From an uncultured Oscillospiraceae bacterium (GTDB lineage: Bacteria > Bacillota > Clostridia > Oscillospirales > JAAYXM01), in the NCBI GenBank assembly GCA_934446465.1, contig CAKSEF010000022.1, positions 1 through 26,043 of the forward strand: DNA of 26,043 nt, read 5' to 3'. Below the pieces are notes generated by a model that made no database searches, was not told the origin of the DNA, and worked only from the letters and a program-made list of their open reading frames with translations. Shown piece by piece: positions 7,106 to 15,141 of the stretch; within the stretch, counting starts at the first letter, position 1, and each line of letters begins with the position of its first letter. Position numbers and translations under genes: made by a program.

Positions 7106-7934
7106 CACCGTCTTTAAATTTATTCATGTCAATTTCGCCCACTTCGAGATTTCCCGTGAAACAGAGCGCGTATTCGGCATACGTCGTTCCCGAAAGTCCG
7201 CCGTATATAAACGCGAGCGGAGTGCAGCTCGACGAAACGAGCTCCCACAGGTAATACGAGATGCGGAGAACAATTACCTCCCACGTTGCGCTTCGCATTA
7301 TGCCGATACATTTTTTCATTGCCCCGAACGCGCTCACGTCCTTCTCGCACGCGAGTATATAAAACGCGAATTTATATCTGTCCGTCCACAGAATCCACAA
7401 AACATACATGACTGCGCTGAGCCCGAATGAGGCGAACAGAATATCATTGGAATCCTTAATCACCGAAAGCCCGTAAATTCCCGCCGGCAGGAGCATAAAA
7501 ATCACAAACCAGAACGCGGACATGACGAACACGATTATCTTGAGGAGAACGTCCTTCAATATGCCCCTGAAATCGGTATACACGGAAAACACGGTTGATA
7601 ATTTTCCCTTCATCCCGAGCGCAACCGAGAGATAAAATTTTTTAACGCCGATATTGAAAGGCGCGATTATAAACAGGTGCAAGAGGACGACAACCGCGGT
7701 GAGCGCAATTATCCTCGGTGTTATTTCGCGCGGAATCAGCAGCCGAATAACACCGACCGCGTCCTTTGCCGCAACGAGTTCGCTCAGAAGCGGACGGCGC
7801 ATCGGGAGAAGCTGTATCAAAAAAACATCAACTGCCGCCCAAATTGCCGTCAGCGAAATTGATACAAGCCAATTTCCCTGCATCAAAAGCAGTGCCCGCG
7901 CCTTTAAGGTTCTCCGCTTTAAGTTCATATTCAT
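7095..7934 (-). CDS. Multi-pass membrane protein, DUF975-like
   Basis: A 279-residue integral membrane protein. After a basic start (MNMNLKRRTLKARALLLMQGNW) I see about five to six hydrophobic segments, near residues 22-45, 75-100, 130-160, 165-190 and 220-250. The N-terminal pattern (K/R-rich, then 'GNW' before the first membrane helix) and the later DRYKFAFYILACEKDVSAFGAMKKCIGIMRS followed by a W/Y-rich helix resemble the DUF975 family, whose function is unknown. The match is by eye. It follows the VanW gene by 58 bp with no terminator between them, so the two are probably co-transcribed. The start is ambiguous between the ATGs at 7934 and 7928. Its 3' end carries the -35 box of the aro promoter. 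Confidence 0.72.
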   Translation of the reverse strand: MNMNLKRRTLKARALLLMQGNWLVSISLTAIWAAVDVFLIQLLPMRRPLLSELVAAKDAVGVIRLLIPREITPRIIALTAVVVLLHLFIIAPFNIGVKKFYLSVALGMKGKLSTVFSVYTDFRGILKDVLLKIIVFVMSAFWFVIFMLLPAGIYGLSVIKDSNDILFASFGLSAVMYVLWILWTDRYKFAFYILACEKDVSAFGAMKKCIGIMRSATWEVIVLRISYYLWELVSSSCTPLAFIYGGLSGTTYAEYALCFTGNLEVGEIDMNKFKDGVDK

Positions 7935-7992
7935 CTCGCAGTTTTCTCCGTTTTCTCTGAATTTAGAAATTTATATGACGACCTGCCGTTTT

Positions 7993-9723
7993 TTATGATA
8001 TCAATTCGGGCGCGTCTTCGCCTTCCTTCTCCGCGTCGGATGCGGTTGCCTCCTTCTCGGGCTCCTGCGTCTCCGCGGGTTTTTCTTCCGTCTTCGGAGT
8101 CTCCTCCTTCGGCGGTTCCTGTTCTGCGGGTTTTTCTTCCTTTACCGCGGGCTTCGCCTCGCCCGACGACGGCACCGCCGCCCCCGTTCCCACAAGGACT
8201 ATTTCCGGCATGGGCTTATATGTCGATTTGTTCTCGAGGTATGACGTAACCTTTTTGCCGTTTGCGTCATACACCGTGCGGTAGACCTTCATTGTAAGGC
8301 CCGGCTGACCCTTCTGCTCTACTTTCTTTACGCCCTTTGCAAGAGACGCCGTTTGCTTGGTTTTTGTCGAATATGCCACCGTTGAAAGTGTTTCCTTCGT
8401 GAACTTCACGGTGTAGTTATCCGCCTTTGTTCCCATGAGCTTGATTCTTATATAGTTATTCTGCGATGTTGCGACAATCTTAATCGGGTACGGGCTCGTA
8501 TTTACGAACCTGAAATCTATTGAGCCGTAGACGACCGTTGCGTCCTCGCCCTTGGGCGCATAGTCAACGTAGAACGTATGGTTCTTTCTCTGCGTGATTT
8601 TCATATTTGCGCGGAGCGCCGCCATATAGAGCGTCGACGATACCTGACAGATTCCGCCGCCGATTCCGTCCACAACCTCGCCCGAGGCGAATATCGCGGC
8701 TGCCTTGAATCCGCGGGCTTTTGTGCGCGGTCCCACCGTTTTGTTGTATGAAAACTCCTCGCCGGGGTTCAGTATTTTGCCGTTCAGGTACTTTGCCGCA
8801 AGACGGACATTTGTCGTACGCGCAACCTTTTTCGGGCTGAAGTGCGTCTCGGCCTCGCTTAAGCAATACTTGAACAGGTTTGCCTCAAGCGATTCCGTAT
8901 AGACCTTCGGCTGTGTTATTTTGAGCGAAATTTCGACCGCCTTGCCGTTTGATTCGTCATACGCTTTCTTTGCGGCGGCGAGGTCGAAATCTACGCCGAC
9001 CACGTGCGGAACTATTGTGTTTTTACCGTCTTTGACTTCGATTCTCGCGTCCGATGCTTCCTTATGCACATCGGCATACATTTTATCCATATCAAGCGCG
9101 ACAGCCTCGCTAACATCGCGCGAAATCTGCATATCCTCGTAATTTTCGTCGGCAAAGCGCGAAATCAGCTCGTTTCTGAATTTTTCCGTGTCGAGCTTTT
9201 TGCCGTCCGTCTTCGGGTGAAGAATCAGCTTATTTCCCGAAATCTCGTAGGACGCATCAACCGGCGCCATGTCATACTTTGTGAAATCGGCGAGCACCTT
9301 ACCCACGGCAGCTTCGTCCGCCTTAACGGCGGTTTCAACCTCATGCGAGCCTAAGAACGCGCCGAGCCTTGAAAACACTCCGCCCTCACGGCCGTAGTTA
9401 TATGCGTTCTGCGCCGTTTCCTCAGAGGGGAACGAAATTGAAAGCTCGCCCGATGTAACCGTTCTCTCGTAAACGTCCTCGAGCTTCACCTTGATTGCAG
9501 CCTCTCCGTAGCGCTTTGAAAAGTCCTCGTCAAGGAGCGCTTTTGCCTCCTCAACGGTCTTCCCGCCGAGCGCGACTCCGCCCGCGCGTACATTCGGATA
9601 GATTTTTCCGTAGGCCGACGTGTATATGCACAGCCCCGCAAACACTGCCAAAAGCACGCCGACAACCGCGCCTATAATTATTATCAGCTTCTTATTTGCT
9701 CCGTTTCCGAAAATTTTCAGCAT
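7993..9723 (-). CDS. VanW family cell-surface protein with peptidoglycan-binding-like N-terminal domains and Pro/Glu tail
   Basis: The 576-residue protein starts with a short basic segment and one membrane helix (about 13-35), so most of it is outside the cell. Residues ~40-290 contain two repeats of the PG_binding_4 type that precede VanW domains (NVRAGGVALGGKTVEEAKALL; HVVGVDFDLAAAKKAYDE). Residues ~305-430 are the VanW domain, with NVRLAAKYLNGKILNPGEEFSYNKTVGPRT, GGGICQVSSTLYMAALRANM and FRFVNTSPYPIKI. A G5-like beta region follows (~445-510). The last ~55 residues are a low-complexity tail of Pro, Glu, Lys and Thr. VanW proteins of this YoaR-like kind are common in Clostridia and are not themselves evidence of vancomycin resistance; the biochemical role is unknown. 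GAGG precedes the ATG. Confidence 0.88.
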   Translation of the reverse strand: MLKIFGNGANKKLIIIIGAVVGVLLAVFAGLCIYTSAYGKIYPNVRAGGVALGGKTVEEAKALLDEDFSKRYGEAAIKVKLEDVYERTVTSGELSISFPSEETAQNAYNYGREGGVFSRLGAFLGSHEVETAVKADEAAVGKVLADFTKYDMAPVDASYEISGNKLILHPKTDGKKLDTEKFRNELISRFADENYEDMQISRDVSEAVALDMDKMYADVHKEASDARIEVKDGKNTIVPHVVGVDFDLAAAKKAYDESNGKAVEISLKITQPKVYTESLEANLFKYCLSEAETHFSPKKVARTTNVRLAAKYLNGKILNPGEEFSYNKTVGPRTKARGFKAAAIFASGEVVDGIGGGICQVSSTLYMAALRANMKITQRKNHTFYVDYAPKGEDATVVYGSIDFRFVNTSPYPIKIVATSQNNYIRIKLMGTKADNYTVKFTKETLSTVAYSTKTKQTASLAKGVKKVEQKGQPGLTMKVYRTVYDANGKKVTSYLENKSTYKPMPEIVLVGTGAAVPSSGEAKPAVKEEKPAEQEPPKEETPKTEEKPAETQEPEKEATASDAEKEGEDAPELIS

Positions 9724-9768
9724 AAAAACCTCATACCTTTGTCGTAAATTTACTTAAATACATTATAC

Positions 9769-9797
9769 AGTATATAATGTTTGGAATATAAATGCAA
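9769..9797 (-). promoter_or_regulatory. Probable promoter of the VanW-family gene
   Basis: On the minus strand TTGCAT (9792-9797) and TATACT (9769-9774) are spaced by 17 bp. An overlapping TATAAT at 9762-9767 is an alternative -10 with no matching -35. The leader to the gene is about 40 nt. Confidence 0.5.
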
Positions 9798-9836
9798 TCA
9801 CATATTTGTTACTTTTCTGAATTTTTTCCGATTATG

Positions 9837-9866
9837 TTGCAAAATTTCCCGCATTTGTGCTATACT
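9837..9866 (+). promoter_or_regulatory. Promoter of metG
   Basis: TTGCAA (9837-9842) and TATACT (9861-9866) are spaced by 18 bp, with a start predicted near 9873. The remaining leader is about 26 nt and contains only the AGAGGAA ribosome site. It has no room for a T-box or other riboswitch. Confidence 0.68.
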
Positions 9867-9898
9867 TATTGTATTACCCAAAAGAAAGAGGAATATTT

Positions 9899-11824
9899 AT
9901 GGAACAGAAGACGTTTTACATCACCACCCCGATTTATTATCCATCGGATAAGCTTCACATAGGACATTCGTATTCAACCGTCTCCGCGGACTGCGAAGCA
10001 CGGTATAAGCGAATGCGCGGGTATGACGTAATGTTCCTGACAGGCACGGATGAGCACGGCCAGAAAATCGCCCGCATCGCCGAGAATCTCGGAACGACTC
10101 CGAAGGCGTATGTCGACGGGATAGTCGCGGGGATTATAAAGCTGTGGAAAACTCTCAACATTTCCAACGACGATTTCATCCGCACGACGGACAAACGTCA
10201 TGAGGAGACGGTTGCAAAGATTTTTGAAAAGCTCTATGAAAAGGGCGATATATACAAGGGCGAATACAAGGGCTGGTACTGCGCGCCGTGCGAGTCGTTC
10301 TGGAACGAACGTCAGATAGGCGAGGAGCACTGCTGCCCCGACTGCGGCCGCCCCGTCGAGCTTGCGTGCGAGGAAAGCTATTTCTTCCGTCTCTCGAAGT
10401 ATCAGGACAGACTCATCAAATACCTTGAGGAGCATCCCGACTTCATCAGCCCGTCGGCGCGCCTCAACGAAATGATGAACAATTTCATAAAGCCCGGTCT
10501 TGAAGACCTCTGCGTTTCAAGAACGTCGTTTGACTGGGGAATTAAGGTTCCGTTTGACCCGAAGCACGTCGTATATGTATGGCTCGACGCGCTCACGAAC
10601 TATATAAGCGCGCTCGGCTATCTCTCGGACGACGATTCAAAATTCAAGAAATACTGGCCGTGCGACGTACACCTTGTAGGCAAGGAGATAGTGCGTTTTC
10701 ACACAATCATTTGGCCGATAATGCTTATGGCGCTTGACATTCCGCTCCCGAAGCGCGTATTCGGACACGGCTGGCTTCTCCTTGACGGCGGAAAGATGAG
10801 CAAATCAAAGGGCAATGTGGTTGACCCGATTGTTCTCTGCGAACGCTACGGAGCGGACGCGATACGCTATTTCCTACTCCGAGAGGTTCCGTTCGGCTCG
10901 GATGGTCTCTTCAGCAACGAGGCACTGCTCAACCGCATAAATTCAGACCTTGCAAACGACCTCGGAAACCTCCTCTCGCGCACGGTTGCGATGACGGAGA
11001 AGTACTTCGGCGGAAAAACGCCCGCGGAGCGCGAGAGCGCACCGATTGACGATGAGCTAAAATCGCTTGCCGCGGAGGTTGTGAAGAATTACGAGCACGA
11101 CATGGACGAGATGCTCTTCCCGAACGCTCTTTCGGAGGTTTGGAGGCTTATCGGGCGTGCAAATAAGTATATAGACGAAACGATGCCGTGGGCTCTTGCA
11201 AAGGACGAGTCAAATTCGGCGCGCCTTGCCGCCGTTCTTTACAATCTCTGCGAATCGCTCCGCATGGCGGCGGTGCTTATCACTCCCGCAATGCCCGAGA
11301 CGAGCGAAAAGATGTTCGCCCGGCTCGGAATTTCCGATGCGTCCCTCAAGGATTGGGATTCGCTGAAGTTCGGTGCGTGTGCGGAGTTCGCCGTTTCGCG
11401 CGGAGACGTTCTCTTCCCGAGAATCGACATTCCCGCCGAGATGGAGGATCTTGCGAAGGCTCAGAGCGCACCCAAGCGCGAGGTTGCGCCGTATCTGCCC
11501 GAAATAAAAATTGACGATTTCTGCAAAATCGACCTCCGCGCCGCGCGCGTGGTTTCCTGCGAGCCCGTGCCGAAGGCGGATAAGCTCCTGCGTCTGATTG
11601 TAGATACGGGTGAGGCGGAGCGCCAGATAGTTTCGGGAATAGCGAAGGACTACAAGCCCGAGGATTTAATCGGAAAGAAAGTCATCCTCGTTTCAAATCT
11701 TGCACCTGCGAAGCTCCGCGGGGTTGAGAGCAACGGTATGCTCCTCGCCGCCGATATGCCCGACGGACACTGCAAGGTAATATTCGCACCCGATGACGTT
11801 GCGGAAGGTTCACAGATTCATTAA
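9899..11824 (+). CDS. metG: Methionyl-tRNA synthetase with C-terminal tRNA-binding domain
   Basis: The product charges tRNA-Met (elongator and initiator). Class I motifs are present: HIGH at residues 20-23 (KLHIGHSYSTVSAD) and KMSKS at 299-303. A zinc-binding insertion carries Cys128, Cys131, Cys146 and Cys149, the single-knuckle form found in Firmicutes and Thermotoga. The anticodon-binding helical domain follows, and residues ~535-641 form an EMAPII/Trbp111-like OB-fold (KIDDFCKIDLRAARVVSCEPVPKADKLL, LVSNLAPAKLRGVESNGMLLAA) that aids tRNA binding and dimerisation. I chose the ATG at 9899 (MEQKTFYITTPIYYPS) because AGAGGAA precedes it; upstream in-frame codons are non-conserved and overlap the -10 box. 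The protein has 641 residues, normal length. It stands alone between two promoters and a terminator. Confidence 0.96.
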   Translation: MEQKTFYITTPIYYPSDKLHIGHSYSTVSADCEARYKRMRGYDVMFLTGTDEHGQKIARIAENLGTTPKAYVDGIVAGIIKLWKTLNISNDDFIRTTDKRHEETVAKIFEKLYEKGDIYKGEYKGWYCAPCESFWNERQIGEEHCCPDCGRPVELACEESYFFRLSKYQDRLIKYLEEHPDFISPSARLNEMMNNFIKPGLEDLCVSRTSFDWGIKVPFDPKHVVYVWLDALTNYISALGYLSDDDSKFKKYWPCDVHLVGKEIVRFHTIIWPIMLMALDIPLPKRVFGHGWLLLDGGKMSKSKGNVVDPIVLCERYGADAIRYFLLREVPFGSDGLFSNEALLNRINSDLANDLGNLLSRTVAMTEKYFGGKTPAERESAPIDDELKSLAAEVVKNYEHDMDEMLFPNALSEVWRLIGRANKYIDETMPWALAKDESNSARLAAVLYNLCESLRMAAVLITPAMPETSEKMFARLGISDASLKDWDSLKFGACAEFAVSRGDVLFPRIDIPAEMEDLAKAQSAPKREVAPYLPEIKIDDFCKIDLRAARVVSCEPVPKADKLLRLIVDTGEAERQIVSGIAKDYKPEDLIGKKVILVSNLAPAKLRGVESNGMLLAADMPDGHCKVIFAPDDVAEGSQIH

Positions 11825-11834
11825 AATACAAAAC

Positions 11835-11863
11835 CCCCGCAGGGTGAAAAACGTCCTGCGGGG
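11835..11863. terminator. Bidirectional terminator between metG and RNase P RNA
   Basis: A 9-bp G+C stem (CCCCGCAGG with CCTGCGGGG) has an 11-nt loop. Toward the plus strand it is followed by ATATTTTTT, and on the minus strand by TTTTGTATTTT. It sits 10 nt after the metG stop and ~15 nt past the RNase P RNA 3' end, so it probably serves both convergent units. Confidence 0.85.
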
Positions 11864-11877
11864 ATATTTTTTAACGT

Positions 11878-12226
11878 GCGAGTAAGTCTGTAAGCCGAGT
11901 TCTGTCTTAGACGGTCATCTATCTTCTCGGCGCATTGCTGCGCCGCTCAAGCCACCTTCCCGAGGACAGCCGGGCCGGCCTTAAGTCCTCCTATGCGGTG
12001 TTGCTCCGGATAGAGTTTACATGATGGGCGGGTCTCCCCGTCCACCCGTGAGCTCTTACCTCACGTTTCCACCCTTACCGCGCGGGGCGCGGCGGTATAT
12101 CTCTGTTGCACTTTTCCTGAAGTCGCCTTCGGCGGGCGTTACCCGTTATCCTGCCCTGTGGAGCTCGGACTTTCCTCATGCGCCGCCTTTCGGCATATGA
12201 CGCACGCGACCGTCCGGCTTACTCGC
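11878..12226 (-). ncRNA. rnpB: RNase P RNA (type A)
   Basis: This is the catalytic RNA of ribonuclease P, which removes tRNA 5' leaders. Read on the minus strand, it begins GCGAGTAAGCCGG, and this 5' end pairs with the 3' end CTTACTCGC to form helix P1. Conserved blocks are visible in order: GAGGAAAGTCCGAGCTCC, CAGGGCAGGATAACGGGTAACGCC, AGTGCAACAGAGA, GGTAAGGGTGGAAACGTGAGGTAAGAGCTCAC, and the 3' core AAGATAGATGACCGTC followed by AGACAGAACTCGGCTTAC. The layout is the ancestral type A rather than the Bacillus type B. Ends are set by P1 and by the promoter start and may be off by a few bases. It converges with metG. Confidence 0.93.
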
Positions 12227-12233
12227 GGGATAT

Positions 12234-12263
12234 ATTATATCCCGAAGATATATCGCTTGTCAA
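12234..12263 (-). promoter_or_regulatory. Promoter of RNase P RNA
   Basis: On the minus strand a perfect TTGACA (12258-12263) and TATAAT (12234-12239) are spaced by 18 bp. The predicted start coincides with the first base of helix P1, as expected for a stable RNA. Confidence 0.85.
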
Positions 12264-12287
12264 GTACGGCGAATGCCGTAAGATATC

Positions 12288-12316
12288 TTGCGCGCGGAAT
12301 TTTTATATGCTATAAT
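12288..12316 (+). promoter_or_regulatory. Promoter of the UPF0340-ECF unit
   Basis: A perfect TATAAT (12311-12316) lies 17 bp after a weak TTGCGC (12288-12293). The start codon is 30 nt further on. It diverges from the RNase P promoter. Confidence 0.6.
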
Positions 12317-12345
12317 ACTCACAATATTCTAAGGAGTTGATTTAT

Positions 12346-12891
12346 ATGTATGAAGATATAAGAGATTCGCTTACCGCCGCGGCGGAAGAGCTTATTGAAA
12401 AGGCAAAGCTCAAAAGCGGTGATGTTGTCGCCGTCGGATGCTCTACGAGCGAGGTGCTCGGCGAGAAAATCGGCACGGCAAGCGTTGCCGAGCTCGGCGA
12501 CCTTATTTACACCGCGCTTGACGAAGTTTTCGGAAAAGCGGGCATATACATTGCCGCGCAGTGCTGTGAGCACTTAAACCGCGCGATAATAATCGAGCGC
12601 GAAGCGGCGCGGGGTGCGTATTTCTGCAACGCCGTTCCCCAGCCGAAGGCGGGAGGCTCCTTTGCGACCGCCGCGTATAAGCATATGAAAGACCCCGTTA
12701 CGCTTGAATGTATTTCCGCAGACGCGGGAATGGACATAGGCGACACGCTCATCGGAATGCACGTCCGCCCCGTTGTTGTTCCGTGCCGTCTGTCGGTAAA
12801 GAGCATCGGAGCGGCGCACCTCGTCTGCGCGAGAAGCCGTGCAAAATTCATCGGCGGTGAGCGCGCTCACTACAACGATTCGCTTAAATAG
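12346..12891 (+). CDS. UPF0340 / TIGR01440 family protein (YwlG-like)
   Basis: A 181-residue cytoplasmic protein of the YwlG family, whose biochemical role is not established. Family features are VVAVGCSTSEVLGEKIGTA, AAQCCEHLNRAIIIEREAA, VPQPKAGGSFATAAYKHMKDPV, DAGMDIGDTLIGMHVRPVVVP and the C-terminal RAKFIGGERAHY. The invariant Cys, His and Glu residues suggest an enzyme or metal site, but nothing more can be said from sequence. I chose the ATG at 12346 because AAGGAG lies 9 nt upstream; an in-frame TTG at 12337 abuts the ribosome site and is unlikely. The ECF S-component gene follows by 12 bp, with a GAGGAGG site between. Confidence 0.9.
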   Translation: MYEDIRDSLTAAAEELIEKAKLKSGDVVAVGCSTSEVLGEKIGTASVAELGDLIYTALDEVFGKAGIYIAAQCCEHLNRAIIIEREAARGAYFCNAVPQPKAGGSFATAAYKHMKDPVTLECISADAGMDIGDTLIGMHVRPVVVPCRLSVKSIGAAHLVCARSRAKFIGGERAHYNDSLK

Positions 12892-12903
12892 AGGAGGTCT
12901 GAC

Positions 12904-13533
12904 ATGGACAGAAACAAAACCTACACACTCACGGTTTATGCACTCTTTACTGCGATTATCGCCCTGCTCGGATTTACCCCGCTCGGGTTTGTCATGCTCC
13001 CGATTGCCGCGATAACAACCGTTCATATCCCCGTTATCGTCGGCGGATACAAGCTCGGCGTCAAGGGCGGTGCGGTGCTCGGCGCAATGTTCGGGCTTAT
13101 GAGTCTTATCCGCTGTTTCACAACGCCCGATGCTACGGCGCAGGTAATTCTCGGCACGGACACGGGCTTTGGTTTTTACAATGTAATTCTCATCGCAATG
13201 ATTATTTTCCTCCCGCGGGTGCTGTGCGGTGTATTCTCCGCTCTTACCTATAAGGGAATTGCAAAGCGCGACCGTTCAAAAATTTTTGCCATGGCGGTTT
13301 CCGCCGTTGTCGGCTCGCTTACAAACACGGTCTTTTATCTCGGCGGGCTTTATATTTTCGCCTTTAACGCGTCCGTCGAAATGATGGGGCTTGCAAACGC
13401 CACATACCTTACGCTTCTGCGGGCAATGCTCGCGCTCGTCTCTTTAAACGGCGTTCTTGAAGCCGTTTTTGCGGCGATTGTCTGCACGCTCGTCGGCAAG
13501 GCGCTTGACGCGGCGGAAGCAAAACGCGCATAA
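12904..13533 (+). CDS. ECF transporter S component, PanT-like
   Basis: This 209-residue membrane protein has about six hydrophobic helices. The N terminus is typical of ECF substrate-binding subunits from Clostridia: a short basic start, then LTVYALFTAIIALLGFTPLGFVMLP, ATTIHIP-like ITTVHIPVIVGGYKLGVKGGAVLGAMFGLMSLIRC. This form resembles those annotated as pantothenate-type (PanT), but vitamin specificity cannot be decided here. S components need an energising module (EcfA, EcfA' and EcfT), none of which is in the window, so it probably shares the general module. It is co-transcribed with the UPF0340 gene and ends at a strong terminator. Confidence 0.83.
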   Translation: MDRNKTYTLTVYALFTAIIALLGFTPLGFVMLPIAAITTVHIPVIVGGYKLGVKGGAVLGAMFGLMSLIRCFTTPDATAQVILGTDTGFGFYNVILIAMIIFLPRVLCGVFSALTYKGIAKRDRSKIFAMAVSAVVGSLTNTVFYLGGLYIFAFNASVEMMGLANATYLTLLRAMLALVSLNGVLEAVFAAIVCTLVGKALDAAEAKRA

Positions 13534-13543
13534 ATTAAAACAA

Positions 13544-13579
13544 AATACGCCGAAGAATCCTCGGATTCTTCGGCGTATT
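13544..13579. terminator. Bidirectional terminator between the ECF gene and the uracil permease
   Basis: A near-perfect inverted repeat (13544-13560 with 13563-13579) forms a stem of up to 16 bp with a tiny loop. T-rich sequence follows on both strands (CTTTTGTCTTT on plus, TTTGTTTTAATTT on minus). It separates two convergent genes. Confidence 0.9.
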
Positions 13580-13589
13580 CTTTTGTCTT

Positions 13590-14954
13590 TTATTCCTCTT
13601 CTTTTTTGCCCGAGAGCATTACGTTTGTGAGTATTCCGAGAATGAGCGCCGTTGCGATTGATGTGAGCGTAACCGCGCCCGCCTGGATTGTAAGTCCGCC
13701 GATGCCCGCGATGAAGATTACGGAAGCCGTGAAGAGGTTCTTGTTCTTATTGAGGTCAACCGGCTGGAGCATTTTAAGTCCCGATACTGCGATGAAGCCG
13801 TAGAGTGCTACGCACACACCGCCCATTACGCAGGCGGGGATTGAATCGAGGAACGCTACGAGAGGCGTGATGAACGAGATAAATATACAACCGATTGCCG
13901 CGCCGAGGATTGTAACAACCGAAGCGTTTCTCGTTATCGCGACGCACGCAACGCTTTCTCCGTACGTTGTGTTCGGGCACCCGCCAAAGACCGCTCCCGC
14001 GATTGAGCCGATACCGTCGCCGAGAAGCGTTCTCGAAAGACCGGGCTTTTTGAGGAGGTCGCGCTCGATTATCGAAGACAGGTTCTTGTGGTCTGCAATG
14101 TGCTCCGCGAATACTACGAATGCAACCGGAACATATGCAACGAATATCGTAAGGACGTATGACCAGTTAAACTCGCCGAGGCCCTTGAGTGCGTCAATAA
14201 ATGTGAAGTTCGGAACCGAGAGGAATGTTTTAAACGAAACCGTTCCGTTTTCAAGCATATAATTTCCGAACACGCTGAAATCGATTATTTTGAGAGTATC
14301 GTTGCCCGTTTTGATTCCAATGAATGTGAACACCGCTGCGACCGCATATCCCGCGAGGATTCCGAGGATGAACGGAATGAGGCGTGTCATTTTCTTTCCG
14401 TAGGTTGAGCAGAGCATTGTAACCGCGAGAGTTACAAGTCCGCAGATAAGTGCTATATAAGAAGGACCTGCTGCGGCTTCCGATACGAAGTCGGCTTTTA
14501 CGAGGTCCGAAACTGCGTTTCCGGCAAGGCTGAAACCGATTATCGCAACTGTCGGTCCTATTACGACTGCGGGCATGATTTTATCTATCCAATTTACGCC
14601 GACGCACTTTACGATTGCCGCGATGACTACATAGACAAGACCTGCGAATACCGCGCCGAGGATTACGCCGAGCGCGCCGAGCGACATTGAAACACCGCCT
14701 GCAAATGCCGCGAGCATCGAGCCGATGAACGCGAACGACGAGCCGAGGAACACGGGGCTCTTAAACTTTGTGAAGAGCAGATATACTATTGTTCCGACGC
14801 CTGCGCCGAACATTGCCGCCGCAGGGGTGAGTCCGTTGCCTATAATCATCGGAACGGCAATCGTTGCCGCCATGATTGCGAGCATCTGCTGAATTGCGAA
14901 AACTACGAGCTGAGAAAACTTTGGCTTTGATTCTACGTCGAAAATCATTTTCAT
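13590..14954 (-). CDS. uraA: Uracil permease (NCS2 family)
   Basis: A 454-residue proton-coupled nucleobase transporter of the NCS2 family with about 12-14 hydrophobic segments. Signature regions are LVVFAIQQMLAIMAATIAVPMIIGNGL near the N terminus, FLGSSFAFIGSMLAAF, the central VVFAEHIADHKNLSSIIERDLLKKPGLSRTLLGDGIGSIAGAVFGGCPNTTYGES, and the GLKML helix. The 'FAEHIADHKNL' and 'GCPNTTYGE' motifs favour uracil over xanthine or urate. I chose the ATG at 14954 because GGAGGG lies 9 nt before it. An upstream in-frame stretch overlaps the attenuator hairpin and is not conserved. The gene stands alone under a PyrR-type leader, so pyrimidine-dependent control is expected. The symbol pyrP is also used. 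Confidence 0.92.
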   Translation of the reverse strand: MKMIFDVESKPKFSQLVVFAIQQMLAIMAATIAVPMIIGNGLTPAAAMFGAGVGTIVYLLFTKFKSPVFLGSSFAFIGSMLAAFAGGVSMSLGALGVILGAVFAGLVYVVIAAIVKCVGVNWIDKIMPAVVIGPTVAIIGFSLAGNAVSDLVKADFVSEAAAGPSYIALICGLVTLAVTMLCSTYGKKMTRLIPFILGILAGYAVAAVFTFIGIKTGNDTLKIIDFSVFGNYMLENGTVSFKTFLSVPNFTFIDALKGLGEFNWSYVLTIFVAYVPVAFVVFAEHIADHKNLSSIIERDLLKKPGLSRTLLGDGIGSIAGAVFGGCPNTTYGESVACVAITRNASVVTILGAAIGCIFISFITPLVAFLDSIPACVMGGVCVALYGFIAVSGLKMLQPVDLNKNKNLFTASVIFIAGIGGLTIQAGAVTLTSIATALILGILTNVMLSGKKEEE

Positions 14955-14984
14955 TGTGTTTTTCCCTCCGATTTTTATTTTCGC

Positions 14985-15022
14985 CTTTAAAAAATGCGCC
15001 TTGCCGAAAACGACAAGGCGCA
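14985..15022 (-). terminator. Attenuator terminator of the uracil permease leader
   Basis: On the minus-strand RNA 15011-15022 pairs with 14995-15006 (12 bp, one G-U), followed by AUUUUUU. It lies 31 nt before the ribosome site. Its 5' arm contains CCTTGTCG, which can pair instead with CGACAAGG at 15049-15056; that pairing is the antiterminator. Confidence 0.86.
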
Positions 15023-15048
15023 ATACGTCCATACTGCTTGTGTATTTC

Positions 15049-15080
15049 CCTTGTCGGTCTCTCTGTACCGTCTTTAAAGG
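15049..15080 (-). promoter_or_regulatory. PyrR-type RNA binding loop (anti-antiterminator) before the uracil permease
   Basis: On the minus-strand RNA a lower stem CCUU/AAGG, an A-rich internal bulge, an upper stem CGGU/ACCG and the loop ACAGAGAG form the element bound by PyrR with UMP or UTP in Bacillus pyr leaders (loop core CAGAGA). Folding it hides CGACAAGG, the antiterminator half, so the terminator forms. High uridine nucleotides would therefore switch the permease off. PyrR is not encoded in the window. Confidence 0.82.
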
Positions 15081-15094
15081 CTTTTCTGCGTGCT

Positions 15095-15123
15095 ATTATA
15101 TCATCTCTTTATTTGTTTGTCAA
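15095..15123 (-). promoter_or_regulatory. Promoter of the uracil permease
   Basis: On the minus strand a perfect TTGACA (15118-15123) and TATAAT (15095-15100) are spaced by 17 bp. The start is near 15088, giving a leader of about 134 nt that holds the PyrR element and attenuator. Confidence 0.9.
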
Positions 15124-15141
15124 CAATTTCCGTCAGGCTTT

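Noticed and set aside
7993..9723. Vancomycin resistance determinant
   Set aside because: The VanW domain alone is widespread in Clostridia and no vanH, vanA/B, vanX or two-component genes are nearby.
14955..15032. In-frame N-terminal extension of the uracil permease
   Set aside because: It would be read from the attenuator hairpin, is not hydrophobic like the family start and lacks a ribosome site. The ATG at 14954 has GGAGGG in the right place.
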